From NCBI RefSeq assembly GCF_018882465.1, contig NZ_JACVOK010000002.1, forward strand, positions 620,001 to 684,000: a stretch of 64,000 nucleotides of DNA, in the 5' to 3' direction. Origin of the DNA: Polynucleobacter sp. 73C-SIWE (lineage in GTDB: Bacteria > Pseudomonadota > Gammaproteobacteria > Burkholderiales > Burkholderiaceae). The position numbers and the translations under genes are program-made. The first letter of the stretch is position 1. Each line of letters begins with the position of its first letter. Below the pieces are notes generated by a model that saw nothing but the letters and a program-made list of their open reading frames with translations, ran no database searches and was not told the origin of the DNA. Below are positions 54,499-61,951 of the stretch, piece after piece.

Positions 54499-54912
54499 AT
54501 GGCCTTTCATATTCAAGACGATCAGAGTGATGACAGCATCATGTCTGAGATCAATATGACACCGATGGTTGATGTGATGTTGGTGCTATTGATCATTTTC
54601 ATCATCACCCTACCCGTCATACAACAAGCAGTAAAGATTGAGCTGCCTAAAGCCAATAGCGTACGCAATGAAGTCAAACCAGAATCCGTTCAACTCAGCA
54701 TTGACGGCAAGGGTCAAATTTTCTGGAACAGCACTGCAATTGATTTAAAAACCTTTGATGGCTATGCGGAGAAAGCCGCTCAGAAAGAACCGCAACCAGA
54801 GATTAATTTGCGCGCAGATAAATCCGTGAAATATGAGTACGTCGCTCAAGTCCTGGCGGCATCTCGTCGCGCCGGCTTAACGAAGTTGGGCTTTGTAACC
54901 GAACCTGATTAA
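54499..54912 (+). CDS. exbD: ExbD, proton-channel component
   Basis: The 137-residue protein has one N-terminal transmembrane helix with the essential Asp (MTPMVDVMLVLLIIFIITLP, Asp near residue 25) and a periplasmic ExbD/TolR domain (INLRADKSVKYEYVAQVLAA). It starts 2 bases after exbB and is the last gene of murI-tonB-exbB-exbD. Confidence 0.95.
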   Translation: MAFHIQDDQSDDSIMSEINMTPMVDVMLVLLIIFIITLPVIQQAVKIELPKANSVRNEVKPESVQLSIDGKGQIFWNSTAIDLKTFDGYAEKAAQKEPQPEINLRADKSVKYEYVAQVLAASRRAGLTKLGFVTEPD

Positions 54913-54915
54913 GTT

Positions 54916-55380
54916 CTAGCGTGGTTTTGCTGGTGCTTTAGCTGGGAAACAGGTTTCTTCACTCACGTGAGTCCCATTTCCTAAAGATGCACCCAAAATA
55001 CCGCCCTGTATTTTTTCAACCTTCTTTAATTTCCCAGTCGCTGGGTCAAGAGTGATGTGGGTTAAAACTGTGCCAGCAGGATATTGAACGCCCATGAGGT
55101 TCTCGGCTGGAAAACTAGCCTCTATCACTATAAAAATATTCGGCTTAGCAAGTGTGACGCTCTTCACAACTTGCGCTCCAAAGGCATCAGACTGATCCAA
55201 ATCCCGATCATCTAAATAGACTTTTGCCTTTTGAGTCTTTGATGCAAGCGTCAGTTGCATGGAATACTCTTCAACAAAATCCCTTTCGGATCTTTTACAG
55301 TCAAAGAAAGCAGACTGTCCCATTACCGGAGTCATGGTGCAAGCAAGTAATAACAGGAAGATTAAATGTAATGTTCTCAA
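54916..55380 (-). CDS. Small exported protein, TTG start near tRNA-Leu
   Basis: From a TTG at 55380 this is a 154-residue protein with a signal peptide (RTLHLIFLLLLACTMTP, ending near VMGQSA; LLLAC may be a lipobox). The mature part includes FDCKRSERDFVEEYS and a conserved-looking FPAENLMGVQYPAG. A longer open frame continues upstream, but it runs through tRNA-Leu and cannot be real. No family is recognised. It ends 3 bases from the exbD stop, convergent. Confidence 0.6.
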   Translation of the reverse strand: MRTLHLIFLLLLACTMTPVMGQSAFFDCKRSERDFVEEYSMQLTLASKTQKAKVYLDDRDLDQSDAFGAQVVKSVTLAKPNIFIVIEASFPAENLMGVQYPAGTVLTHITLDPATGKLKKVEKIQGGILGASLGNGTHVSEETCFPAKAPAKPR

Positions 55381-55408
55381 GATCTGAATGAGGAAACAAT
55401 TGAAATGC

Positions 55409-55497
55409 TGGTGCCCGAGGCCGGAATCGAACCGGCACGACTTTTTTGAGTCGGCAGATTTTAAATCTGCTGTGTCTACCGATTTCACCACTCGGGC
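55409..55497 (-). tRNA. tRNA-Leu (anticodon TAA)
   Basis: On the minus strand acceptor GCCCGAG pairs with CTCGGGC, the anticodon stem GCAGA/TCTGC holds loop TTTAAAA (anticodon TAA), a long variable arm follows, the T-arm has GGTTCGATTCC, and CCA is encoded. It reads UUA/UUG leucine. Length is 89 bases. Confidence 0.97.
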
Positions 55498-55631
55498 TCG
55501 CACAAACAGAAACTGCTGCGCTAAATAAATCAAGACAGTCTGGATTTTAGCACGCCAGAGGGGCCTTAGCCTGAAGGCCCAGAGATCTTCATGCCCAGCG
55601 GGCTAGCGTATAAAAGCACTAAACTACCCCC

Positions 55632-58091
55632 ATGAAATTGCAAGGAAAGTCCAAGGCCATGAGCTCGTTTATACGGGGCGCTTTGTTCATTGGTGGCACT
55701 CTCTTGGCCATTGCAGTTTTGATTGTTCTGACTTATTTATATTTTGCTCAATCCTCCCCTGCTGGCAAAAGAACAATTAAAAATCTGAGCGACTCTGTTG
55801 TCATTACTTTTGATGAGAGTGATGTGCCTCATATCAAAGCCAACACTCAGGCAGATGCCTTATTTGCCCTAGGCTATTTACATGCTACTGAGCGCTCTTG
55901 GCAAATGGAGGTCAATCGCCGTTTGGCTAGCGGTCGCCTCTCTGAAATTTTAGGTGGTGAGACTGTCAAGATTGATCGCTTTATTCGTACGCTTGGCATT
56001 AAGCGCGCTGCTGAGCGTCAATTTGATCGCTATCCTGTGGCAGCCAAACGTTTGCTGCAAGCTTATGCCGATGGCGTGAATACTGGCAATGCTCAACTAG
56101 GCTGGGCGCTACCAGTGGAGTATTTTTTAACGGGGTCTAAACCCGGCCATTGGTCACCAACGGATAGCGTCGCCTGGATGCTGATGATGGCCTACGATCT
56201 TGGCGGAAACTGGGATAAAGAATTACAACGCTTTGAACTCTCGCAGTTCCTCAGCACAAAACAAATTTGGGAAGTATTGCCGCCCTATGAAGTAGGCAGT
56301 CTGGTAAGCAGTATGGATTTTGCTAAGCTCTATAAAGAGCTGAATGTATTTAATCCCGCCACAGGTCTATCTGAAGAAAAATCCAAAAAGCTTCCCACAA
56401 CTGAGCTCGGTTCTCTGGATCTTCCGGGCGGAAAAGATGGGATTGGATCAAACAATTGGGCATTAAGCGGCAAGCTCACTACAAGTGGCAAGCCTTTGCT
56501 AGCGAACGACCCTCATTTGGGTCTATCGGCTCCAGCCATTTGGTATTTTGCCCACCTCGATGCACCGGGAATGAATGTGATTGGCGGAACTCTACCGGGC
56601 ATCCCAGGAGTGGTTTTAGGAAGAACAGATAAATTTGCTTGGAGTTTTACCAACACCAATCCCGATGTACAAGACTTATATATTGAGCAAATAGATTCAA
56701 GCAATCCCGGCATGTATCGTGGTCCTGATGGCCCGCTCCCATTTAAAGTACATCAAGAGATCATCGACGTCAAAGGTTCGCCATCCATTACCTTCTTAGT
56801 CAAAGAGACTCGCCATGGTCCTGTTATTTCAGATTCCTATGCACGTGCCAAGCGTAGCATCGATACCAAACGATTTGCCTTGGCGCTGCGTTGGACAGCA
56901 CTTGATACCGAGAATCAATCCGTCGTTGGCCTTTTAGAAATGAATCATGCCAAAGATTTAGATGCCTTTAAGCAAGCGCTGCGAAAAAACTATGCCCCAA
57001 TGCAAAATGTGGTGATGGCAGACGCCGAAGGCAATATCAGCTATCAAGCTGCCGGCATTGCTCCTAAGCGTGTTTTACACCAAGGGCTCTATGGTCTGGC
57101 ACCGGCTCTTGGCTGGGAGAAGCAATACGATTGGACTGGCTATGTTCCTTTTGAGCAGCTACCGGCAAGCAATAATCCCGAACAGGGCTGGATTGCCACT
57201 GCCAATCAAAAAATCATTGCCGCCAACGATCCAAATCCATTGACGGCGGATTGGGATCTGCCAACGCGTTACGACCGCATTGTTGAGCTCATTAAATCTC
57301 GAAGTAGCCATGACCTCAGTTCGATGAAAACTATGCAGGCAGATACCCTGTCGCTCGGTGCCACTCCCTTATTAGACTTATTTAAATCGAGCAACTCAAA
57401 TCATAAAATTGCTCCACAAGCACAAGAAATCATTCAAAAATTTAATGGTGATATGTCTGTTAATAGTGCTGGCGCTCTGATTTTTAATGCTTGGGCAGAT
57501 CAGCTGACTCGCAATCTATTCTCACGCTTAAGTTATTTATTTACCGAGAGCTATGGTTCGCGCAGTTTTAGACAACCCCTCATCTTGGCCTTGCAAAACC
57601 CTGATAGCTCTTGGTGTGATGACCCCAAAACCAATCAAGCAGAGTCTTGCCTAGACTCCTCTAATAATGCTCTTGATAAGGCTTTGGATTATTTAAGTAA
57701 TCAATACGGCAGTGAACCCAAAGGTTGGGCATGGGGTAAAGCGCATATTGCTACTTCAGAGCATCGACCACTGAGCAAAGTTCCAGTATTGGGCGACCTC
57801 TTCAATATTAAGACGCCCTTTCCTGGGGATGCCTTCTCTATTAATGTTGGCAGACCTCAACTCCTGAAATCTACCAACCCCTATGAAACAGTCCAAGGCC
57901 CTAGTATGCGGGCGATCTATGACCTTTCAGATCTAGAGAAGTCGCTCTTTATTTATCAAACAGGTCAATCTGGCTGGGTACAAAGCAAGCTTTATCGAAA
58001 TATGAACCCTCTGTGGGCAAATAACGAATACCTACCATTACAGATGAAACCCGAAAAGACTCAGCGCCAACTTGAATTGAATAGTAAATAA
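55632..58091 (+). CDS. Penicillin-acylase-family (Ntn) hydrolase
   Basis: The 819-residue protein has an N-terminal membrane or signal-anchor segment (about 15-38) and the penicillin-amidase plan: an alpha chain with GYLHATERSWQMEVNRRLAS, then the autocleavage site GSNNW, with nucleophile Ser273, and a beta chain with NPDVQDLY and GAPITE-like conserved parts. Such enzymes are matured by self-cleavage and act on amides such as penicillins or acyl-homoserine lactones. Substrate is unknown. It is probably periplasmic. Confidence 0.9.
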   Translation: MKLQGKSKAMSSFIRGALFIGGTLLAIAVLIVLTYLYFAQSSPAGKRTIKNLSDSVVITFDESDVPHIKANTQADALFALGYLHATERSWQMEVNRRLASGRLSEILGGETVKIDRFIRTLGIKRAAERQFDRYPVAAKRLLQAYADGVNTGNAQLGWALPVEYFLTGSKPGHWSPTDSVAWMLMMAYDLGGNWDKELQRFELSQFLSTKQIWEVLPPYEVGSLVSSMDFAKLYKELNVFNPATGLSEEKSKKLPTTELGSLDLPGGKDGIGSNNWALSGKLTTSGKPLLANDPHLGLSAPAIWYFAHLDAPGMNVIGGTLPGIPGVVLGRTDKFAWSFTNTNPDVQDLYIEQIDSSNPGMYRGPDGPLPFKVHQEIIDVKGSPSITFLVKETRHGPVISDSYARAKRSIDTKRFALALRWTALDTENQSVVGLLEMNHAKDLDAFKQALRKNYAPMQNVVMADAEGNISYQAAGIAPKRVLHQGLYGLAPALGWEKQYDWTGYVPFEQLPASNNPEQGWIATANQKIIAANDPNPLTADWDLPTRYDRIVELIKSRSSHDLSSMKTMQADTLSLGATPLLDLFKSSNSNHKIAPQAQEIIQKFNGDMSVNSAGALIFNAWADQLTRNLFSRLSYLFTESYGSRSFRQPLILALQNPDSSWCDDPKTNQAESCLDSSNNALDKALDYLSNQYGSEPKGWAWGKAHIATSEHRPLSKVPVLGDLFNIKTPFPGDAFSINVGRPQLLKSTNPYETVQGPSMRAIYDLSDLEKSLFIYQTGQSGWVQSKLYRNMNPLWANNEYLPLQMKPEKTQRQLELNSK

Positions 58092-58168
58092 GACTTGTCA
58101 ACAGCACTCGCTAAGGCGTTTAGAATGTCTTATCGCTATAAATCAGTCACCGATTAGGACTATGACCC

Positions 58169-58582
58169 ATGAAAAAATTGACTCCATTCATTACGGCCAC
58201 TATTTTTACCGCCTCCATGTCTTGTATTAGTAATGCCCATGCTGAGTGGAAAGAATTGGGCTATAACGAGGTAATGGCTGTTTATGTTGATTTAGATACG
58301 GCTAATGTTAGCGGCGAGAAGGTGCAAATCATGTCCATGTTAGATTTTAAGAGGCCTGGAAGAAACCCAAATAATAAAGAGACTGTGAATTCTATTATTG
58401 GCCTCAATGAATACAACTGCCCTGAGATGAGCTATCGCCCAATTGCCTTTAAAGAATTTTCTGGCAGTAAAGGTACGGGCAAAGTAGTTTCTGATAACAA
58501 CACTCCTGATAGCAAGTTTGAACCTGTCATCAATGATTCATGGACAGCTGGAGTATTTAATGTTGTCTGCCAAAGAAAATAG
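58169..58582 (+). CDS. Small exported protein, surface-adhesin-like
   Basis: The 137-residue protein has a signal peptide (ending SNAHAEW) and a beta-type body with WKELGYNEVMAVYVDLDTAN and SMLDFKRPG, a shape seen in small surface-adhesin E-type proteins. Two cysteines (NCPE, VVCQRK) could form a disulfide. Its end overlaps the next gene by 23 bases. The role is unknown. Confidence 0.65.
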   Translation: MKKLTPFITATIFTASMSCISNAHAEWKELGYNEVMAVYVDLDTANVSGEKVQIMSMLDFKRPGRNPNNKETVNSIIGLNEYNCPEMSYRPIAFKEFSGSKGTGKVVSDNNTPDSKFEPVINDSWTAGVFNVVCQRK

Positions 58583-58988
58583 TCTGCCCACAAAATCTCC
58601 ATTTAATTTCGGGGTTTGCTTACTCCCTATTTTTTGTAGCCTAGGTTTACAAGCCTGTATTGCACCTATTGCAGCTGTTGGCGCCTCAGGCTCAGCTGCC
58701 GCCAGTAGTGCAGGAGGTGCTATAGCTACTGCTGCAGTTGCGAACCCAGTAACGGCTACCAGCCTTGCATCCACTGCAGCCACAGGCAAATCCCCTTTAG
58801 AGCATGCCGCCTCAGCAGCCACTAAAAAGGAATGTAGCTTTTTGAATCCGCTGTCATCTAAGCCAATCTGCATAGAAGTTTCCATCCCAACGGTCACCGA
58901 TAACAGCACACCCTTAATGGGTCCTGCAGATCAAATGATTGATACTGCTAAGCAGCAGAACATCTCCGCCCCGCTGTCTAAAGACTAA
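58560..58988 (+). CDS. Small Ala/Ser-rich lipoprotein
   Basis: From the ATG at 58560 this is a 142-residue protein with a signal segment and lipobox LGLQAC. The mature part is Ala/Gly/Ser/Thr-rich (AAVGASGSAAASSAGGAIAT) with a later Cys pair (ECSFLNPLSSKPIC). An open frame also extends upstream to 58518, but the lipoprotein signal supports 58560. No family is recognised. It overlaps the preceding gene and is likely co-expressed. Confidence 0.6.
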   Translation: MLSAKENSLPTKSPFNFGVCLLPIFCSLGLQACIAPIAAVGASGSAAASSAGGAIATAAVANPVTATSLASTAATGKSPLEHAASAATKKECSFLNPLSSKPICIEVSIPTVTDNSTPLMGPADQMIDTAKQQNISAPLSKD

Positions 58989-59023
58989 AATAAGCGTTTA
59001 CCTGCATTTTTACTAATCTAGCT

Positions 59024-59878
59024 ATGACAACAGAAAACTATTACCTCACCTTAACCTGCCCCAATAAACCAGGCATCGTTGCTGCAGTTTCAACCTATAT
59101 CTTTCAAGCAGGCGGTGATATTGAAGAGGCTCAACAGTTTGATGACAAGGCTTCTAAACGTTTCTTTATGCGCGTTAGCTTTAGTTGCACTACGGATGGC
59201 AATACTCTCAAGTCTGGCTTTCAAGAAATTGCGAAGCGTTTTGAGCTCACCTGGGATTTGCGTGCTGTTAAGGATCTCAAACGTGTCTTGATCATGGCGT
59301 CAAAGCTAGATCACTGCTTGGTGGATTTACTCTACCGTTGGCGTATTGGTGAATTGCCAATGATTGTCTGTGGCATTGTCTCGAATCACCCACGTGAGGT
59401 ATACGCTAGCATCGATTTTGCTGATATTCCGTTTTACCATCTACCGGTTACTCCTGAAACCAAGCCGGCACAAGAAGCTAGACTACTAGAGATCATTGCT
59501 GATTCCAAGGTCGACATGGTCATTCTGGCGCGTTATATGCAGATTCTGTCAGATGATTTATCAAGCAAATTGTCTGGACGCTGTATCAACGTACACCACT
59601 CCTTCTTGCCCAGCTTCAAGGGTGCTAAGCCTTATCACCAAGCCCATGCTCGCGGCATTAAATTGATTGGTGCTACTGCTCACTTTGTGACTAGTGATTT
59701 AGATGAAGGCCCCATCATTGAGCAAGATGTGACGAGGGTTACCCATGGTGATACACCGGATGATTTAGTGCGTAAAGGTCGTGACTTAGAACGCACTGTA
59801 CTTTCTAGAGCGCTGCGTTACTACTTGCATGACCGCGTCTTGATTAATGGCGCAACCTCAGTCGTCTTCTCTGATTAA
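59024..59878 (+). CDS. purU: PurU, formyltetrahydrofolate deformylase
   Basis: The 284-residue protein has an N-terminal ACT domain (YLTLTCPNKPGIVAAVSTYI) and a formyltransferase-like catalytic domain with MVILARYMQILSDDL, INVHHSFLPSFKGAKPYHQA and LDEGPIIEQDV. It releases formate from 10-formyl-THF. That formate could feed the NAD-linked formate dehydrogenase in this window. It ends 3 bases from the soxA stop (convergent). Confidence 0.95.
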   Translation: MTTENYYLTLTCPNKPGIVAAVSTYIFQAGGDIEEAQQFDDKASKRFFMRVSFSCTTDGNTLKSGFQEIAKRFELTWDLRAVKDLKRVLIMASKLDHCLVDLLYRWRIGELPMIVCGIVSNHPREVYASIDFADIPFYHLPVTPETKPAQEARLLEIIADSKVDMVILARYMQILSDDLSSKLSGRCINVHHSFLPSFKGAKPYHQAHARGIKLIGATAHFVTSDLDEGPIIEQDVTRVTHGDTPDDLVRKGRDLERTVLSRALRYYLHDRVLINGATSVVFSD

Positions 59879-59881
59879 TAG

Positions 59882-60667
59882 CTAAGGTCTGACCCCTGGA
59901 GCTTCTAGGGGCATCCCCCTGGCTCGCCACATCAGAAAGAGTTCTAGCTGAGCCATTTCAGGGGAGCCATACTCAAACTGCTGTGCCCGCACTCCGCTCA
60001 TGCAGTTGCGCAAGCGGCGCTGTACAGATCCTAAAGTTTGCCATTCCAAGCGATAGATGGGATACGCATTAGGGTGGCCTTGTGGGATCAGGCTACCGCC
60101 TAGCTTTAATCCTGCTCTATCTTCGTGACACTGGGCACAAGACAAATTGAGCTGCCCCATTCTCTCGTTAAACCAGCGTCGCCCTTTTTGTAATTCAACT
60201 TTGTTTTCTGAAGTTTCTTTAACAGCAATCGGCATCCCTTTGGATTGAACAGCTACATAAGCAGTCAGCGCGAGCAACTCCTTATTTTCATAAGGAAGTA
60301 GAGGCACACCTTGCGCCGACGTTCTACATTGATTAATTTTCCCCTCAAGCGTTTGCAGCTTACCTTTGATCATCTTTGGAAATTGTGTTGCTATACCACG
60401 CATCGATTTTTTAGCATCCCCATGACAACTAGTGCATGCAACATTTTTTGACCCTGATTTTGCTTGCCAAAGACTTTCGCCTTCAGCGATCCAAAACATG
60501 GCAGGATTTAGAGAGGGGTCATCCTGCATAGCCTTATTTTCAGCAGACATGAGCTCATAACTCGATTGCTTTTTATTTGGGGCTTCAGAAGCAGCTATGG
60601 GGGCTGATACCGCTAGTAATAAAAAGCAGCAGAATGCTGCGAGGCGAAAAGTGATTGCTAAGCGCAC
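59882..60667 (-). CDS. soxA: SoxA, sulfur-oxidation diheme cytochrome
   Basis: The 261-residue protein has a signal peptide and two haem motifs (CTSCH, Cys78-His82, and CAQCH, Cys177-His181). Cys222 in RLRNCMSG is at the place of the active-site cysteine ligand. With SoxX it joins thiosulfate to SoxY. It is the last gene of soxXYZA, 7 bases after soxZ. Confidence 0.93.
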   Translation of the reverse strand: MRLAITFRLAAFCCFLLLAVSAPIAASEAPNKKQSSYELMSAENKAMQDDPSLNPAMFWIAEGESLWQAKSGSKNVACTSCHGDAKKSMRGIATQFPKMIKGKLQTLEGKINQCRTSAQGVPLLPYENKELLALTAYVAVQSKGMPIAVKETSENKVELQKGRRWFNERMGQLNLSCAQCHEDRAGLKLGGSLIPQGHPNAYPIYRLEWQTLGSVQRRLRNCMSGVRAQQFEYGSPEMAQLELFLMWRARGMPLEAPGVRP

Positions 60668-60674
60668 AGAAACT

Positions 60675-61004
60675 CTATGAAACAGTGATGCGCGCTTGAT
60701 TCACAGCCTCATAACCGCCGTCACCAAGCCACTTAAACTCGAGAGTTCCAGATTCAGTTGCAATGGTGGTGAAGATAATTAGTGGATTAGCGCCGATTCC
60801 TGGATAAAAGTCCGCCTTAAATACCTCTACATTGTTGTAGGAACAAGTAAAGATACGAATCAGATCTCTTGGGATTAATTTTCCAGACTCGGTATATCGG
60901 AAGCCTGACTCCATATCATGCTGAGCAATAGCCCGGATCTCAATCACTGCGCCCTTCTTTGCGCTGGCGGGAACGGTAACTTGGGTGCGAGATGTCCTAC
61001 TCAT
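60675..61004 (-). CDS. soxZ: SoxZ, sulfur-carrier partner
   Basis: The 109-residue protein begins MSRTSRTQVTVPASAKKGAV and has the SoxZ pattern RAIAQHDMESGFRYTESGKL, IPRDLIRIFTCSYN and WLGDGG near the end. It pairs with SoxY. The ATG at 61004 overlaps the soxY stop as ATGA, so I choose it over upstream codons inside soxY. Confidence 0.92.
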   Translation of the reverse strand: MSRTSRTQVTVPASAKKGAVIEIRAIAQHDMESGFRYTESGKLIPRDLIRIFTCSYNNVEVFKADFYPGIGANPLIIFTTIATESGTLEFKWLGDGGYEAVNQARITVS

Positions 61005-61489
61005 ATCATTTCCGTACAAGCAGATAAGGTTACCAAGGTTTCTGCTGACCCTTTCCAATAACTGCCATTACTCATTTGTGCGATAGCCCAAACCACTTGA
61101 CTATCAGCTAAGCGTACCCGAGTTGTGATGTTGGCGGTACCTGAACGAGGCGTTAGATAGGCCGTAAAAATATTGGGGGAAGGGTTGCCCTCGGCAATCA
61201 CATGAATCGCTTTGACATAATTATCATTAGTCATCGGACTATCAACACTGACTTTCAAAACAACGAGGTTACCGTTTTCAACTAACGGTGGAATTGTCAA
61301 TGTCACACGGCCTTCTTGAATTTTGGCATTACCAGTCATTTTTTGAATAGCCTCATCTGCATCTACTTTTTTAGCAAAAACCAATGCGGGGCTAAACCAT
61401 ACGCCCAGAGTGAATACTCCTAGCTTTTGGAATCTTCGAAGCCAATCACGGCGATGCATTTTGAGAGGGGAATTAAATTTCATATTCAT
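61001..61489 (-). CDS. soxY: SoxY, sulfur-carrier protein with atypical C-terminus
   Basis: The 162-residue protein has a Tat-type signal (RRDWLRRF near 13-20), the SoxY fold, and the carrier cysteine Cys158. The usual SoxY end is GGCGG; here it is TLSACTEMI, so the cysteine is followed by four residues and the glycines are absent. SoxY carries sulfur intermediates bound to this cysteine in the periplasm. Its start overlaps the soxX stop by 4 bases. The swinging arm may be altered. Confidence 0.9.
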   Translation of the reverse strand: MNMKFNSPLKMHRRDWLRRFQKLGVFTLGVWFSPALVFAKKVDADEAIQKMTGNAKIQEGRVTLTIPPLVENGNLVVLKVSVDSPMTNDNYVKAIHVIAEGNPSPNIFTAYLTPRSGTANITTRVRLADSQVVWAIAQMSNGSYWKGSAETLVTLSACTEMI

Positions 61490-61932
61490 TGTGAATTTTG
61501 CTTATTTAAACTGACTAGAAAAGCGACTACATCCTCGATCTCTTGGCCATTGAGAATCGGTTGTCCTGCAAATTTTGGAGCAACCTGATTGAGGTGTCCA
61601 GTTTTGTAATAGGCAGGCATGATGGTATTCGGATTGAAGTGACTTGCATCCACAATGCGCGCCCGCAATTGGGGTGCATTAAGACGCGCAACGCTTGCTC
61701 CCAGCTCTGGTGCCAGGTTTCCCTGAAAACGCTCTTCTGGAAAAGGACCGCTATGGCACAAGAGACATAAACCCGTTTGACGACTTGCCACGATCGCTCT
61801 ACCCCTGCTGACATCACCAGGTGCAGAAGAAAGGGATTCGAAAATCGAATCCCCCACAATTGACTGAGCGATGGCGCTGCTGAGATTGAGGACGACTAGC
61901 AAGCTGGCTGCTAGTACATACCTCATTCTCAT
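61486..61932 (-). CDS. soxX: SoxX, sulfur-oxidation monohaem cytochrome
   Basis: The 148-residue protein has a signal peptide and one haem motif CLLCH (Cys56, Cys59, His60), followed by the SoxX stretch LAPELGASVARLNAPQLRAR and NTIMPAYYKT. It forms the SoxAX cytochrome with SoxA. It is the first sox gene and lies 19 bases after the iorB-like gene. Confidence 0.93.
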   Translation of the reverse strand: MRMRYVLAASLLVVLNLSSAIAQSIVGDSIFESLSSAPGDVSRGRAIVASRQTGLCLLCHSGPFPEERFQGNLAPELGASVARLNAPQLRARIVDASHFNPNTIMPAYYKTGHLNQVAPKFAGQPILNGQEIEDVVAFLVSLNKQNSQ

Positions 61933-61951
61933 TGTTGCAACTTCACAGTCT

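Noticed and set aside
55381-55533. N-terminal extension of the minus-strand exported protein (about 50 residues)
   Set aside because: It is the tRNA-Leu gene read as protein; the signal peptide begins downstream of it.
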